DNA of 64,000 nt from Listeria monocytogenes (GCF_900187225.1 NZ_LT906436.1:1550001-1614000), one strand, 5' to 3'; numbered from the stretch's first letter, positions 1 to 9,898 are shown. The notes: generated by a model from the letters alone, not told the origin. Numbers and translations are program-made.

Positions 1-272
1 CCAAATTCTGCCAACTTTTCTTTTGTTTTTTCGCCGATGACAGCTATTTTGTAATTGGATCTCTCATATTGGTTCGTGAAGAAATATTCTACAGCATTAG
101 CACTTGTTAAAAAAAGCCAGTCTGTTTCTTGTTGTTCTCGGCTCAAATTAATTTTTATAGGTTGTGTTTTAATAAGCGGGATGGACATCACCTCATAACC
201 ATTTTGTGAAAAATAGGTTTGCCATGGTTTGTTTTTACTCGCTTCTCTTGTTAAAACAACTTTTTTACTCAT
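1..272 (-). CDS. hemD: Uroporphyrinogen-III synthase, N-terminal part (cut by window edge)
   Basis: Cyclises and inverts ring D of hydroxymethylbilane to give uroporphyrinogen III in haem synthesis. Only the first 90 codons are present; the frame stays open to base 1. The protein begins MSKKVVLTREASKNK, and the stretch around residues 52-60 (DWLFLTSANAV) is the family's typical 'T/F-TSxNAV' segment. The ATG at 272-270 overlaps the hemC stop in an ATGA arrangement, so translation is probably coupled to hemC. Identification rests on the fragment plus position directly after hemA-hemC; the C-terminal half cannot be assessed. Confidence 0.85.
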   Translation of the reverse strand, partial: MSKKVVLTREASKNKPWQTYFSQNGYEVMSIPLIKTQPIKINLSREQQETDWLFLTSANAVEYFFTNQYERSNYKIAVIGEKTKEKLAEF

Positions 273-1198
273 ACATTTCTCAGTTCTTTGATAATAGTAT
301 CTGCACCTTCACTTAGCAAATCTTCTGCTACTTTATTTCCAATTTCACTTGGATTTGCACCGACTTGTTCGGATTCAAGAATGATGGAACCATCCGCATT
401 ACCAACTAAACCTTTAAACTGAACGAATTCATTAGCTCTTGTAGCAAAGCCTGCAATCGGAATTTCACAGCCACCGTTTAATTTTTTCAAGAAAACACGT
501 TCTGCTTCTACACAAATTCCAGTTTCTTCGTGATGAATAGAAGTTAACATATCGCGGATTTGTTGATCACTTTCGCGACACTCGATAGCAAGTGCACCTT
601 GTCCAACAGCTGGCAAACATACTTCTGGTGGGATGTCTTCTAGTTTTAATGTAGTATTTTCTAACCAACCCATACGAGCTAACCCAGCTTTTGCTAAGAT
701 AATTGCATCAAAATTTTCTGCATGTAATTTTTGAAGACGTGTATCGATATTGCCTCGAATCGGTTTAATCACAAAATCAGGTCGATGTTTTAGAAGTTGT
801 GCCGCTCTACGGAGGCTACTTGTACCAATGACCGAGCCTTGTGGTAACTCATCTAGAGAATTCACTTGATTGAAAACAAAGCAATCTAATGGAGATTCAC
901 GTTTTGGAATCGCGCCAATAATTAACCCTTCTTTCAAACTTGAAGGAACATCTTTCATACTATGTACCGCAAAATCAATCGCTTCATCACTTAAAGCCTG
1001 CTCCACTTCAGATACAAATAGACCTTTTCCGCCTACTTTGCTAAGTGTTACATCTAAAATACGGTCCCCTTTTGTAACAATTTCTTTTATCTCAAAATCG
1101 AATTCAGGATAATTTTCTTTGAGCTTATTAATCACCCAATTAGACTGAGTTAAAGCTAACTTGCTTCGTCTAGAACCAACAATTATTTTCCGTTTCAT
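269..1198 (-). CDS. hemC: Porphobilinogen deaminase (hydroxymethylbilane synthase)
   Basis: Condenses four porphobilinogen molecules into hydroxymethylbilane in the cytoplasm. It has 309 residues, the usual family length. The cofactor-carrying cysteine is Cys244 in NGGCEIP, the catalytic aspartate is Asp83 in HSMKDVP, and the arginine-rich substrate-binding segment GTSSLRRAAQL lies near residues 125-135. The Shine-Dalgarno GAGGAG sits on the last codons of hemA, three bases upstream, so hemA-hemC-hemD read as one operon. Unlike Bacillus subtilis, no hemX lies between hemA and hemC. Confidence 0.97.
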   Translation of the reverse strand: MKRKIIVGSRRSKLALTQSNWVINKLKENYPEFDFEIKEIVTKGDRILDVTLSKVGGKGLFVSEVEQALSDEAIDFAVHSMKDVPSSLKEGLIIGAIPKRESPLDCFVFNQVNSLDELPQGSVIGTSSLRRAAQLLKHRPDFVIKPIRGNIDTRLQKLHAENFDAIILAKAGLARMGWLENTTLKLEDIPPEVCLPAVGQGALAIECRESDQQIRDMLTSIHHEETGICVEAERVFLKKLNGGCEIPIAGFATRANEFVQFKGLVGNADGSIILESEQVGANPSEIGNKVAEDLLSEGADTIIKELRNV

Positions 1199-1201
1199 CC
1201 G

Positions 1202-2509
1202 TTAACTCCTCGTTTCGGCTTGTTCTTTTTCTATTACAGTAACATCTGTTTCACTCAACCCAAAAATACGTTTAAAATGTTCAATACTTGTAGTTGCATC
1301 TTCTTCTACAGACATTTCTTTTAACTCTGAGATAGGTTGTTTTAGCATTTGGTTTATAATGCTTTTCATATGTTTTCCAATTTGAATGTATTCGCGTTCT
1401 GTTAGTCCAGGAAGTTTATTTTCTAAACTAGTCATAGCAACTTCTTGCATATCTAACGCTTTTTCACGCAAAGCACGAATAACAGGGACGACGCCTAGTT
1501 GTTTTTCCCACTCGAAAAAGTTACGAACTTCTACCTCAATAGTATTTTCAAGTTCCAGAACGATTCGCTGCCGCTCTAATGAGTTCGCGCTAACGACCCC
1601 TGCCAAATCGTCAATGTCATATAAATGGAAATTGGGAATGTATGAACAATCATGTTCAACATTTCGCGGTAAACCGATATCAATCACAAGCATCGAACTC
1701 GCTTTTTGTTCCATCAAATCTTGCATAGCCGCTTGTTTAATAATTGGTTCTGTCGCACTTGTGGAAACGAGAACGATATCTGCTAGCATCAAATGTTCAT
1801 TCATATTTTCATATGCGCCCACTTTTGCTTGAAATTGATTTGCTAATAATTCTGCATTAGATTTAGTGCGGTTGATGATAGTTATATCTGCAATACCACT
1901 CCCAGCGAGATTTTGCAAAGCGAGTTCACTCATTTCCCCTGCACCAACTAGAACAATTTTCTTATTGTCTAATGAACCGTATAATTTTTTTGCAACCTCT
2001 ACAGCGGCATAACTGACAGAAACGGCATTTTCGTTAATTTTTGTATGGTGATGTACTTTTTTTGCGAAAGTAACTACTTCACGAAACAGTTTATTTAAAA
2101 GTGTACCTGTTGTCTCAGTTTGTTTCGCGATTTCGAATGCATGTTTTACTTGTCCGAGTATTTGTGTTTCTCCCAGCACAAGCGAATCAAGTCCCGCGGT
2201 TACTTTATATAAATGATTGACAGCCTCTGTTTCCTCATGGAAAAACAAATAAGGCTCGATTTTTTCCATATCCATTTGAAACCAGTTAGCCATAAAACGT
2301 TTTAAGTAGTATCTACCTGTATGTATTTGATCTACAACCGCCACAATTTCTGTCCGATTGCATGTCGAAATAATAACATTTTCGAGGATGCTTTTTTCCT
2401 GCTGTAATGTTACTAAGGCCATTTCTTCTTCGGTTTCTTTAAAAACTAATTTTTCGCGGATGTCGATTGGTGCTGTATGATGATTCAGCCCCATGGTGAG
2501 AATAAACAT
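1202..2509 (-). CDS. hemA: Glutamyl-tRNA reductase
   Basis: First committed step of the C5 tetrapyrrole pathway: reduces glutamyl-tRNA to glutamate-1-semialdehyde with NADPH. It has 435 residues. The nucleophilic cysteine is Cys50 in ISTCNRTEI. The NADPH-binding glycine motif VGAGEMSELA lies near residues 188-198, and a helical dimerisation tail follows. A strong RBS (AGGAGG) precedes the ATG. It is first in the operon and has its own candidate promoter at 2547-2575. In this family haem usually controls enzyme stability; nothing in the DNA shows that here. Confidence 0.97.
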   Translation of the reverse strand: MFILTMGLNHHTAPIDIREKLVFKETEEEMALVTLQQEKSILENVIISTCNRTEIVAVVDQIHTGRYYLKRFMANWFQMDMEKIEPYLFFHEETEAVNHLYKVTAGLDSLVLGETQILGQVKHAFEIAKQTETTGTLLNKLFREVVTFAKKVHHHTKINENAVSVSYAAVEVAKKLYGSLDNKKIVLVGAGEMSELALQNLAGSGIADITIINRTKSNAELLANQFQAKVGAYENMNEHLMLADIVLVSTSATEPIIKQAAMQDLMEQKASSMLVIDIGLPRNVEHDCSYIPNFHLYDIDDLAGVVSANSLERQRIVLELENTIEVEVRNFFEWEKQLGVVPVIRALREKALDMQEVAMTSLENKLPGLTEREYIQIGKHMKSIINQMLKQPISELKEMSVEEDATTSIEHFKRIFGLSETDVTVIEKEQAETRS

Positions 2510-2546
2510 TCGATAATCCTCCTAAAATTAAATTGAACTCTAATAC

Positions 2547-2575
2547 ATTCTACCACTTTTCGATGTGTACACCAA
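2547..2575 (-). promoter_or_regulatory. Candidate sigma-A promoter for hemA-hemC-hemD
   Basis: -35 TTGGTG (2570-2575), 17-bp spacer, -10 TAGAAT (2547-2552). It lies about 35 bp upstream of the hemA ATG and downstream of the engB terminator. No PerR-type palindrome (TTATAAT-N-ATTATAA), as found before B. subtilis hemA, was seen. Confidence 0.55.
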
Positions 2576-2600
2576 ATAGTCCGTTTTTGTATTTAAACGG

Positions 2601-2630
2601 AAAAAAGAGCTGGATTTTTCATTCCAACTC
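2601..2630 (-). terminator. Intrinsic terminator after engB
   Basis: On the minus strand an 8-bp stem (GAGTTGGA / TCCAGCTC, one G-T pair) is followed by six T residues, directly after the engB stop. A second small hairpin (CCGTTT...AAACGG, 2581-2600) follows. Confidence 0.8.
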
Positions 2631-2636
2631 CTTCTA

Positions 2637-3221
2637 TTATTCCATTCCTTCTTTGATAAACTGCCATGCTTCGTCTTTTCCCATTTTTGTTTCAGAGGAA
2701 AATAAGACAAATTTGTCATCTGGATCAAAATCAAGTGTTTCGCGCACAATTTTAGCATTTTTTTGCCATTTGCTACGTGGGATTTTGTCTGCTTTCGTTG
2801 CGATGACAATGACAGGAATATCGTAATATTTTAGAAATTCATACATCATTCGATCATCTTCGGTTGGCTTATGGCGTAAATCAACAATTTGGATAACACC
2901 GCGAAGCTGCTCACGAGAAGTAATATACGTTTCAATCATGACGCCCCATTTTTCTCGTTCGGTTTTCGACACTTTCGCGAAACCATAACCGGGTACATCA
3001 ACGAAGAAAAGTGCTTCTTCAATTTTATAAAAATTTAGTGTTTGTGTTTTTCCTGGTTTTTGTGAAATTCTTGCCATACTTTTGCGGCGAATCATCGTAT
3101 TAATAAAAGATGATTTTCCAACGTTTGATCGCCCTGCAAGTGCATATTCTGGAAGGTCCGTTTCAGGGTATTGCTCTGGTCGAACAGCGCTTATTATTAG
3201 TTCTACATTATTTACATCCAT
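2637..3221 (-). CDS. engB: Ribosome-biogenesis GTPase EngB/YsxC
   Basis: Essential GTPase needed for maturation of the 50S subunit. G1 is GRSNVGKS at residues 30-37, G3 DVPGYG at 75-80, and G4 TKAD near 145. I chose the ATG at 3221 (194 residues): it follows AGGATGG with good spacing and matches the N-terminus of B. subtilis YsxC. An in-frame ATG 24 bases further upstream (3245) lacks a ribosome-binding site. The gene stands alone between thrS and hemA with terminators on both sides. Confidence 0.95.
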   Translation of the reverse strand: MDVNNVELIISAVRPEQYPETDLPEYALAGRSNVGKSSFINTMIRRKSMARISQKPGKTQTLNFYKIEEALFFVDVPGYGFAKVSKTEREKWGVMIETYITSREQLRGVIQIVDLRHKPTEDDRMMYEFLKYYDIPVIVIATKADKIPRSKWQKNAKIVRETLDFDPDDKFVLFSSETKMGKDEAWQFIKEGME

Positions 3222-3256
3222 AATTTTCCATCCTGTTCTATTCATTATCTTTTACT

Positions 3257-3262
3257 AGTATA
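3257..3262 (-). promoter_or_regulatory. Possible -10 element for engB
   Basis: TATACT about 36 bp upstream of the chosen start, just after the thrS terminator. No good -35 was found, so this is weak. Confidence 0.3.
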
Positions 3263-3288
3263 ACGGAAAAAGAGGAAAAAAGCACCAT

Positions 3289-3322
3289 GAAAAAATACTG
3301 CCCCCTTTAAGAGACAGTATTT
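3289..3322 (-). terminator. Intrinsic terminator after thrS
   Basis: ATACTG / CAGTAT stem around a purine-rich loop, followed by a T run on the minus strand, seven bases after the thrS stop. Confidence 0.75.
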
Positions 3323-3328
3323 TCGCAA

Positions 3329-5251
3329 TTAATATTTGCTTACTTCAGCAACAACTTGTGCGATAAACGCATCTAAATCCATTGTTTCAGAGTCTTTGGA
3401 GCCGTAACGACGAACGTTTACAGATCCAGCCTCAACTTCTTGGTCACCTAATACTAACGCATAAGGAATTTTCTTTGTTTGTGCTTCACGGATTTTATAG
3501 CCTAATTTTTCATTACGATCATCCACTTCAGCTCGAAGTCCAGCTCGTTGCAATTTATCTTGTACGCCTTTTGCATAATCTAAATGTGCATCTGCGTTAA
3601 CTGGAATAATTTCCATTTGTACTGGAGCTAACCAAGTTGGGAAAGCACCTTTATATTCTTCAATTAGGTAAGCTACAAACCGTTCCATTGTTGATACAAC
3701 ACCACGGTGAATAACGACTGGACGATGTTTTTCACCATCTTCGCCAATATATGTTAAGTCAAAGCGTTCAGGGAGTAAGAAGTCAAGTTGTACAGTAGAA
3801 AGCGTTTCTTCTTTTCCAATTGCAGTTTTCACTTGAACATCTAGTTTTGGACCGTAAAATGCAGCTTCACCTTCTGCTTCAAAGTAATCCATTTCCATTT
3901 CGTCCATGGCGGATTTAAGCATGGCTTGTGCTTTTTCCCACATAGCATCATCGTCAAAATATTTTTCAGTATTTTTCGGATCACGGTAGCTTAGGCGGAA
4001 GGAGTAATCTTTAATATCAAAGTCTTTATACACTTCTAAAATTAGCTCTACAACACGTTTGAACTCATCTTTGATTTGGTCAGGGCGAACAAATACGTGT
4101 GCATCATTTAAAGTCATTCCACGAACACGTTGAAGTCCTGATAGTGCCCCACTCATTTCATAACGGTGCATCATACCAAGCTCCGCGATACGGATTGGTA
4201 ATTCACGGTAGCTATGGATATCATTTTTATATATCATCATGTGGTGCGGGCAGTTCATTGGACGTAACACAAGTTCTTCGTTATCCATTTTCATTGTAGG
4301 GAACATATCTTCATGGTAATGATCCCAGTGACCGCTTGTTTTGTAAAGTTCTACGTTTGCCATAATTGGAGTGTAAACGTGATTGTAACCAAGGCGTTCT
4401 TCTTTATCCACAATGTAACGTTCGATAACGCGTCGAATAGTCGCACCTTTTGGCAGCCAAAGTGGTAAACCTTGACCAACTTCAATACTATTTGCAAATA
4501 AATCTAGTTCTTTACCTAGTTTACGATGGTCACGTTCTTTCGCTTCTTTTTGCATTTGGATAAATTCTTTTAAGCCATTTTTATCGAAGAAAGCTGTACC
4601 GTAAATACGTTGTAGCATTTTGTTGTTACTATCGCCACGCCAGTATGCACCAGCCACGCTAAGTAGCTTGAACACTTGAATTTTACCAGTGGAAGGAACA
4701 TGGACTCCACGACAAAGGTCGAAAAATTCACCTTGTGTATAAATTGTCACTGTTTCATCTTCTGGGATTGCTTCGATAAGCTCTAATTTATATTGATCCC
4801 CAATTGCTTTGAAACGTTTAATTGCTTCTTCGCGAGAAACAACTTCGCGCTCAATTGGAACATTTTCACGAACAATTTTTTGCATTTCTTTTTCGATTTC
4901 AACGAGTGATTCATCACTAATAACTGCTTCTGTATCAATATCATAATAGAAACCAGATTCGATCGCTGGGCCAACGCCAAATTTCACATCTGGATAAAGT
5001 CGTTTTAATGCTTGTGCCATTAAATGAGCTGTACTGTGACGTAAAATACCAAGCGCATCTTCATGGTCTGGTGTTACGATTTCGATTGCTCCGTCTTCGT
5101 GGATTGGTGTTACTAAATCAAGTAACTCCCCGTTTAATTTACCTGCGAGTGCTTTCTTTTTTAGGCCTGGGCTGATGGAAGCGGCAATATCAGCTGTTGA
5201 AACGCCTGGCTCGAATTCTTTTACTGCACCGTCTGGAAATGTGATTTTCAT
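3329..5251 (-). CDS. thrS: Threonyl-tRNA synthetase
   Basis: Charges tRNA-Thr. It has 640 residues with the full architecture: TGS domain (1-62), editing domain with HxxxH at residues 72-76 (HSTAH) and a later editing cysteine in DLCRGVH, then the class II catalytic core with the zinc cysteine in MNCPHHMM and motif 3 around GVVSTMERF, and a C-terminal anticodon-binding domain. The RBS is AGGAGAG. Expression is controlled by the T-box leader immediately upstream. Confidence 0.98.
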   Translation of the reverse strand: MKITFPDGAVKEFEPGVSTADIAASISPGLKKKALAGKLNGELLDLVTPIHEDGAIEIVTPDHEDALGILRHSTAHLMAQALKRLYPDVKFGVGPAIESGFYYDIDTEAVISDESLVEIEKEMQKIVRENVPIEREVVSREEAIKRFKAIGDQYKLELIEAIPEDETVTIYTQGEFFDLCRGVHVPSTGKIQVFKLLSVAGAYWRGDSNNKMLQRIYGTAFFDKNGLKEFIQMQKEAKERDHRKLGKELDLFANSIEVGQGLPLWLPKGATIRRVIERYIVDKEERLGYNHVYTPIMANVELYKTSGHWDHYHEDMFPTMKMDNEELVLRPMNCPHHMMIYKNDIHSYRELPIRIAELGMMHRYEMSGALSGLQRVRGMTLNDAHVFVRPDQIKDEFKRVVELILEVYKDFDIKDYSFRLSYRDPKNTEKYFDDDAMWEKAQAMLKSAMDEMEMDYFEAEGEAAFYGPKLDVQVKTAIGKEETLSTVQLDFLLPERFDLTYIGEDGEKHRPVVIHRGVVSTMERFVAYLIEEYKGAFPTWLAPVQMEIIPVNADAHLDYAKGVQDKLQRAGLRAEVDDRNEKLGYKIREAQTKKIPYALVLGDQEVEAGSVNVRRYGSKDSETMDLDAFIAQVVAEVSKY

Positions 5252-5274
5252 ACTAATCTCTCCTTTTCTTTTTT

Positions 5275-5555
5275 AAATGTGGTTAGGAGGGCAAAATAAA
5301 AAACCCATCCCTCCTGTTGTCAAGGGACGAGTTTATGCTCGTGGTTCCACCCAAGATTCAGAAATAGCTAAAAATAACTACTTCACTCTTGTCGCTTATA
5401 ACGGAGCGATCCGTCTATTATTACTAGTTAAACACGTTCCTAATAGAAGTTCCAAGGTGGTCCAAATTTAAGTTCCAATAGAAGGTTCCCAGCTAACCCT
5501 TCCTCTCTAAAATTTTCCGTTAAATTGGTTGTCCTTTTCATCACTTTGTTTTATA
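5275..5555 (-). promoter_or_regulatory. T-box leader of thrS
   Basis: Uncharged-tRNA-sensing leader. The T-box sequence TGGGTGGAACCACG (plus 5340-5353) can pair in an antiterminator. The competing terminator (GTCCCTTG...GGAGGGATGGG then TTTTTT) occupies about 5293-5328. Stem I material lies upstream, and a candidate specifier ACC (Thr) is at plus 5456-5458, just before TTGGAAC. Exact boundaries and the specifier loop are inferred, not folded. Confidence 0.92.
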
Positions 5556-5564
5556 TTACTTCAA

Positions 5565-5593
5565 ATTATAAGCCCGATTAAACATATTTGCAA
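5565..5593 (-). promoter_or_regulatory. Promoter for thrS leader
   Basis: -35 TTGCAA (5588-5593), 17-bp spacer, -10 TATAAT (5565-5570), just upstream of the T-box leader and downstream of dnaI. Confidence 0.75.
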
Positions 5594-5600
5594 GTACTTT

Positions 5601-6524
5601 TTAGAAACGGCGATTTTTGCCTTCTAAGTTAACCTCTTTTGACAAATAGCGTACGCGTTCCATAATTCGGCGAGCTTTTAGTTTTTCTTCCGTACCATTT
5701 TGGGCAAACATTAAATGATTCTCTAATTGATCCATATTGTAATTTGATGAGAAGAAAGTTGGTAATTCCTCTTGCATCCGGAATTGCAAAATTGCACCCA
5801 ATACTTCATCTCGCGTCCAAGCTGTCATGGATTCTGCGCCGATATCATCAAGCATTAACACTTCTGTTTCTTTCGCAAATTGAATTTTTTCACCGACTGT
5901 ATTGTCAGAAATAGACTGTTTCACTTCGCGCATGAACTCTGGTAAATAAACAAGTGTTGTTGAAATTCCTTTTAAAGCAAGTTCTTTCGCAAGCGCGCCT
6001 AACAAATATGATTTCCCGGTCCCAAAGCTACCATGAATAAATAACCCCTTCACACGTTCTCCACTTTTAGGAGGATAATTATTTAAAAATTGATATGCTT
6101 CAACGAGCGCTAATTGACGAGATTCTTCATCCGTATAAAAGTCCGCTAAATTCGCATCCACTACTTGTTTAGGCATATAAAGGGATCGAATTCTCCGCTC
6201 GACTGCACGGCGTTTATCTTCTTCTATTTTCTCTTTCGTCGGGTAATAGGTGACGGTGATGAATTCCCCATTAAGGACAAGTTTTGGCGCATAGCCGGGC
6301 ATTAAGGTTTCTTCCTGTTCCGTGAATTTTTTGTGTTGCGTCATAAATTCATATAAATTAGACAAGTTTTGATTAACTAATTGCTCGGTAACCTCTTCTT
6401 TGTGCTCTTTGAAAAAATCTTGAATTGGCTGATAATGGAGAACTTGTTGTTTTAAACCTTGGTATTCTTTTTCAAAGTCGCGGCCTTCAAAAAGCTGTCC
6501 TAATGTTCTTTCGATGTTGTCCAT
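5601..6524 (-). CDS. dnaI: Helicase loader / primosomal protein DnaI
   Basis: AAA+ ATPase that loads the replicative helicase at oriC and at restart sites. It has 307 residues with Walker A GSFGTGKS (165-172) and Walker B VLMLDD (222-227). The ATG at 6524 has AGGTG six bases upstream. An in-frame GTG nine bases earlier directly abuts the dnaB stop, but its Shine-Dalgarno spacing is poor. The protein has no cysteine at all: the N-terminal zinc ligands recalled for B. subtilis DnaI (around residues 67-84) are replaced by a QHKKFTEQEETLMPGY segment. It is last in the nrdR-dnaB-dnaI unit. Confidence 0.93.
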   Translation of the reverse strand: MDNIERTLGQLFEGRDFEKEYQGLKQQVLHYQPIQDFFKEHKEEVTEQLVNQNLSNLYEFMTQHKKFTEQEETLMPGYAPKLVLNGEFITVTYYPTKEKIEEDKRRAVERRIRSLYMPKQVVDANLADFYTDEESRQLALVEAYQFLNNYPPKSGERVKGLFIHGSFGTGKSYLLGALAKELALKGISTTLVYLPEFMREVKQSISDNTVGEKIQFAKETEVLMLDDIGAESMTAWTRDEVLGAILQFRMQEELPTFFSSNYNMDQLENHLMFAQNGTEEKLKARRIMERVRYLSKEVNLEGKNRRF

Positions 6525-6533
6525 CTTCTTCAC

Positions 6534-7919
6534 CTACCTTTTATTTAGTCGTTCTTTAATTTCACGAACTTGTTCTTCGAGTGTTTGTTTTTCTTTGTCT
6601 GTCATTTTATTTTCCGCTGGAGCAACTTGTTCCTTATCAAACCAATCCGGTAAAATTTCTTTTCGCGTTGATTTTTGATAATTTCGGTTGTAGTTATTTG
6701 TTTTTGGTGTAGCTGGCTCTTCTTGAAGTCGTTTGTATTTTTCGTGCTCTTGCCACGCTAGATCCATTGCTTCTTTTGCTGTTTTTACATTTTTTCGTTT
6801 CCAGTGAGCAGCAATCGTCATCATGTAATTTTTAGAAAGCTTCCGGTCAAGGCGGAGTAAAACATACTCGATTAATACATTCATCACAGGAACCGGTAAA
6901 TTTTGCTGGTTCATGACTTCTTCCACAACGCGCAAATCGGTTTCAGCGGGAACCGCACCATCTGAAATGTCCACCAAAAGTTGAAATGGTGTGATGCTCT
7001 CTAAATATACTTGCAGTGCTTCTTCATCATTTAACGTTTCTTCTGGTTCTTTATTTACAGTAGTCTCCTGCTTCATTTGCAGTTTTGGCGTAGCCCCGTG
7101 TTCTATAGTGTAGCCTTCGCGAACGATTTTACGTAAATAAACGATATCAATCTCGCCATTTGCATCAAGTGCTCGGTACAAATAACTCGGCATATCTTTT
7201 TCAGAAACTTGATAAATCCCATTCAATTTTAAAATAGTTTGACGCACTTCTTTGGTTATTTTTTCTCTGGAAATCATCCCTGGTGAAAGCAAACTCAAAA
7301 ATAAATTAAAGTCAAAACTCGCGCCGTCAAATTCAATTTCTTTTGGTGTAACTTTATCTACCAATTTTTGACCAGATTCAGCCGTAACAGCACTATTACC
7401 ACCTTTAAACGGTTCAAAAACATCTTGAAACGAACGAGTAATTTCGCTGTATGTATCTGTTTCAAATACCTCGTCTGCAAAAAAACGACGCAAACGTTGA
7501 AACTGTGCATTGCCAATTTTGCTATATAAATAAATATTTAATAGACCATCTGAAAAAAACTTTTCTGGTGATAACGGTGGCAAGATTTCGTAAATATAAA
7601 AGCGTTGATCATTTTCGGTTTTCACAAAACTTTTTAAAAGACCTAAGCCTTCTAATTTGAGTCGTGCTTCGAACAACGCTTTCAAACTAATATCAAGCAT
7701 ATTTAAAAGTTGGACGTGCGAATGCGCTTCTGACCACAGTCTGTTTTCCTCGACTTCTGTAAACAGTGTTTGGTATAAAGCTAGACATTCCGCCCCCATT
7801 AGCGGTTGATATAACATCGTAATAATTTTTCTGTCGGCACCGGTCAAGATTCCACTTGCTTTCACTTGATAGCTGTCTACCGCTTGAAGCTCCATCCAAA
7901 ATTCCGTCAATTTACTCAC
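6534..7919 (-). CDS. dnaB: Replication initiation / membrane attachment protein DnaB (helicase co-loader)
   Basis: Firmicute DnaB, not the helicase: it works with DnaD and DnaI to load the replicative helicase. It has 461 residues with two DnaB/DnaD-type helical regions (roughly 1-300 and 310-400) and a charged tail. Start is GTG, overlapping the nrdR stop in a GTGA arrangement, so translation is probably coupled. The stop lies just before dnaI. Assignment rests on gene order and overall resemblance; the family has no catalytic motif. Confidence 0.9.
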   Translation of the reverse strand: MSKLTEFWMELQAVDSYQVKASGILTGADRKIITMLYQPLMGAECLALYQTLFTEVEENRLWSEAHSHVQLLNMLDISLKALFEARLKLEGLGLLKSFVKTENDQRFYIYEILPPLSPEKFFSDGLLNIYLYSKIGNAQFQRLRRFFADEVFETDTYSEITRSFQDVFEPFKGGNSAVTAESGQKLVDKVTPKEIEFDGASFDFNLFLSLLSPGMISREKITKEVRQTILKLNGIYQVSEKDMPSYLYRALDANGEIDIVYLRKIVREGYTIEHGATPKLQMKQETTVNKEPEETLNDEEALQVYLESITPFQLLVDISDGAVPAETDLRVVEEVMNQQNLPVPVMNVLIEYVLLRLDRKLSKNYMMTIAAHWKRKNVKTAKEAMDLAWQEHEKYKRLQEEPATPKTNNYNRNYQKSTRKEILPDWFDKEQVAPAENKMTDKEKQTLEEQVREIKERLNKR

Positions 7920-8380
7920 CTATCTTTATTTTTTTCCATTAAATCTTTTAACTCTTCGACAAAAACGCTGATATCTTTAAATTGGCGATAAACCGAAGCG
8001 AAGCGCACGTAGGCTACTTCATCGAGATTCGCTAATTTATTCATCACTTTTTCACCAATTAAGTCAGACGCTATTTCGCTGTCTCCAATATTTCGCAGTT
8101 CGCGTTCTACCTCATTGACAATTTCTTCAATTTGTTCTGCGCTAACTGGCCGTTTTTCACAAGCTCTTATTAAACCGCGTCGCACTTTTTCACGAGCGAA
8201 TTCTTCTCTTGCTCCGTCTTTTTTCACAACTATTAAAGGACTCTCTTCTACCTTTTCAAAAGTAGTAAAACGAAATCCGCATTTTTCACATTCACGCCGT
8301 CTTCGGATGGAATTGCCATCATCTGCCGGTCTTGAGTCTACAACACGTGTACCATTATATTGACAAGTAGGACATCTCAT
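7916..8380 (-). CDS. nrdR: Transcriptional repressor NrdR
   Basis: Represses ribonucleotide reductase genes by sensing ATP/dATP. It has 154 residues: an N-terminal zinc ribbon with Cys3, Cys6, Cys31 and Cys34, then an ATP-cone domain (about 46-136) starting near [11 protein letters not shown]. It begins a unit with dnaB and dnaI. From memory, NrdR was among proteins recovered as c-di-AMP binders in L. monocytogenes; this is literature recall and cannot be seen in the sequence. Confidence 0.96.
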   Translation of the reverse strand: MRCPTCQYNGTRVVDSRPADDGNSIRRRRECEKCGFRFTTFEKVEESPLIVVKKDGAREEFAREKVRRGLIRACEKRPVSAEQIEEIVNEVERELRNIGDSEIASDLIGEKVMNKLANLDEVAYVRFASVYRQFKDISVFVEELKDLMEKNKDR

Positions 8381-8431
8381 AAAAAACCACTCCTATCTCT
8401 AGCTTTCTCAATCTGTTTATTTGTATGCCTC

Positions 8432-8440
8432 ATTATACCA
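8432..8440 (-). promoter_or_regulatory. Extended -10 promoter for nrdR-dnaB-dnaI
   Basis: TGGTATAAT (extended -10) lies about 52 bp before the nrdR ATG, between coaE and nrdR. No consensus -35 is visible, which extended -10 promoters can tolerate. Confidence 0.5.
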
Positions 8441-8457
8441 TGTGAAAGTAAGGGTGG

Positions 8458-9060
8458 CTATTTGTTCTTTACAAAACGCTCGATAAATGTATAAACTTGT
8501 TTTTGTGTCTTTTCAAGTGATTCGTTATTATTAATGACAAAATCAGCTTTTTTTGCCTTTTCATCAATTCCTATTTGGCTGTTAATCCTTGCTAACGCCT
8601 CTTCTTTAGTAAGATTATTTCGCTCCATCAGGCGCTTTAACTCTGTTTCAGGGGTGGTCCAAACAACGATAATTTGATCTACCAACGATTCTAAATGACT
8701 TTCAAACAAAAGCGGAATATCGAAAAAGACAAGCTCCTCGCCTGCTCTGAAAAAACGTTCGCGCGCTTCTAACATATATTCTTTCACACGTGGATGCGTA
8801 ATTTCATTTAACTTTTCACGCTTTTCCTTATCTTTAAAAATAATTTTTCCTAATTTAGCTCGATTTAACGTGCCATCTGCAAGTAAAATTTCTTCCCCAA
8901 AATAAGCAACGATTTCCTTTAGTCCTTCTGTGCCTGGTTCCACTACTTTTCTAGCAGCAATATCTGCATCCACTAATGGAATTCCCGCTTGCTGAATCAT
9001 GTTACTCACTGTTGATTTTCCTGTAGCTACACTTCCTGTTAATCCAATCGTTTTCCCCAT
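8458..9060 (-). CDS. coaE: Dephospho-CoA kinase
   Basis: Last step of coenzyme A synthesis: phosphorylates the 3'-OH of dephospho-CoA. It has 200 residues, with P-loop GSVATGKST near residues 8-16 and DIPLLFE near 115. I chose ATG 9060 (MGKTIGLTG), which aligns with the family N-terminus. The reading frame is open back to 9117, but that would add 19 unusual residues lying inside mutM. It starts 16 bases after the mutM stop, suggesting one transcript (mutM-coaE). Confidence 0.95.
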   Translation of the reverse strand: MGKTIGLTGSVATGKSTVSNMIQQAGIPLVDADIAARKVVEPGTEGLKEIVAYFGEEILLADGTLNRAKLGKIIFKDKEKREKLNEITHPRVKEYMLEARERFFRAGEELVFFDIPLLFESHLESLVDQIIVVWTTPETELKRLMERNNLTKEEALARINSQIGIDEKAKKADFVINNNESLEKTQKQVYTFIERFVKNK

Positions 9061-9076
9061 GATTTCAGCTCGCTTT

Positions 9077-9898
9077 CTATTTTTGGCAATTCGGGCAAAA
9101 ATGTGTCCCGCGTCCATTTAATTTGATTTTTTCAATCGGTGTTCCACAAACAACACACGGCTCGTCTGTTTTGCCGTATACTTTTAATTTATCTTGATAT
9201 TGTCCAAGCTTACCTTGCGAATTCACATACGTTCTAACAGTGGAGCCACCAAGTGCTACAGCTTCAGTCATAATACTTTTCGTCGCTTCAAAAATACGTT
9301 TAATTTTTTTGTCTGAAAGTGAGTTAGCTGCTCTTTCCGGTCGTACTTTTGCTTCAAAACAAATTTCATCCGCATAAATATTTCCAACTCCAGCTACTAA
9401 CTTTTGATCAAGTAAAGCCGTTTTGATGGCGCGGCTTGTTTTTTTCACACCAGTTGCAAAATCCGTTAGTGTAAAAGCTTGCGTCAGCGGTTCTGGGCCA
9501 AGCTTTTTAATCGACCGAGTCTCACCCTCACCGTATTTATTCGTTACTTCCATCGTACCAAATTTTCGCACATCTAAAAAACGCAATTCCGTGTGATCCT
9601 CAAAATGAAAAATAATATGCGTATGCTTGCTGACCTCTTCATTTTCATCCATTAACCGAAATTTACCTTCCATCCGTAAATGCGATAAAATCGTACAGTT
9701 GGTTAAGTCAAAAAGTAAGAATTTACCACGACGGCGCACACCCTCTATTTCTTGCCCGACAAGCATATGCACAAACTCATCGGGTGGTGTTGAGACAATC
9801 ATTTTTGGAACACGAACTATTACTTGATCTATTTTTTTACCTGGAACTAATTCTTGTAATGTTGCGCGGACATTTTCTACTTCCGGCATTTCTGGCAT
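9077..9898 (-). CDS. mutM: Formamidopyrimidine-DNA glycosylase
   Basis: Excises 8-oxoguanine and other oxidised purines and nicks the abasic site. It has 273 residues. The mature N-terminus P-E-x-P-E-V-E supplies the catalytic Pro and Glu, RRGKFLLF near residue 55 carries the conserved lysine, and the C-terminal zinc finger uses Cys248, Cys251, Cys268 and Cys271. It lies 23 bases after polA, forming a repair pair; RBS GGGGAG. Confidence 0.98.
   Translation of the reverse strand: MPEMPEVENVRATLQELVPGKKIDQVIVRVPKMIVSTPPDEFVHMLVGQEIEGVRRRGKFLLFDLTNCTILSHLRMEGKFRLMDENEEVSKHTHIIFHFEDHTELRFLDVRKFGTMEVTNKYGEGETRSIKKLGPEPLTQAFTLTDFATGVKKTSRAIKTALLDQKLVAGVGNIYADEICFEAKVRPERAANSLSDKKIKRIFEATKSIMTEAVALGGSTVRTYVNSQGKLGQYQDKLKVYGKTDEPCVVCGTPIEKIKLNGRGTHFCPNCQK

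Noticed and set aside
1386-1832. 148-codon plus-strand open frame opposite hemA
   Set aside because: Antisense shadow of the hemA coding frame; no RBS and no recognisable protein features.
2510-2640. PerR box before hemA
   Set aside because: No TTATAAT-N-ATTATAA-like palindrome is present.
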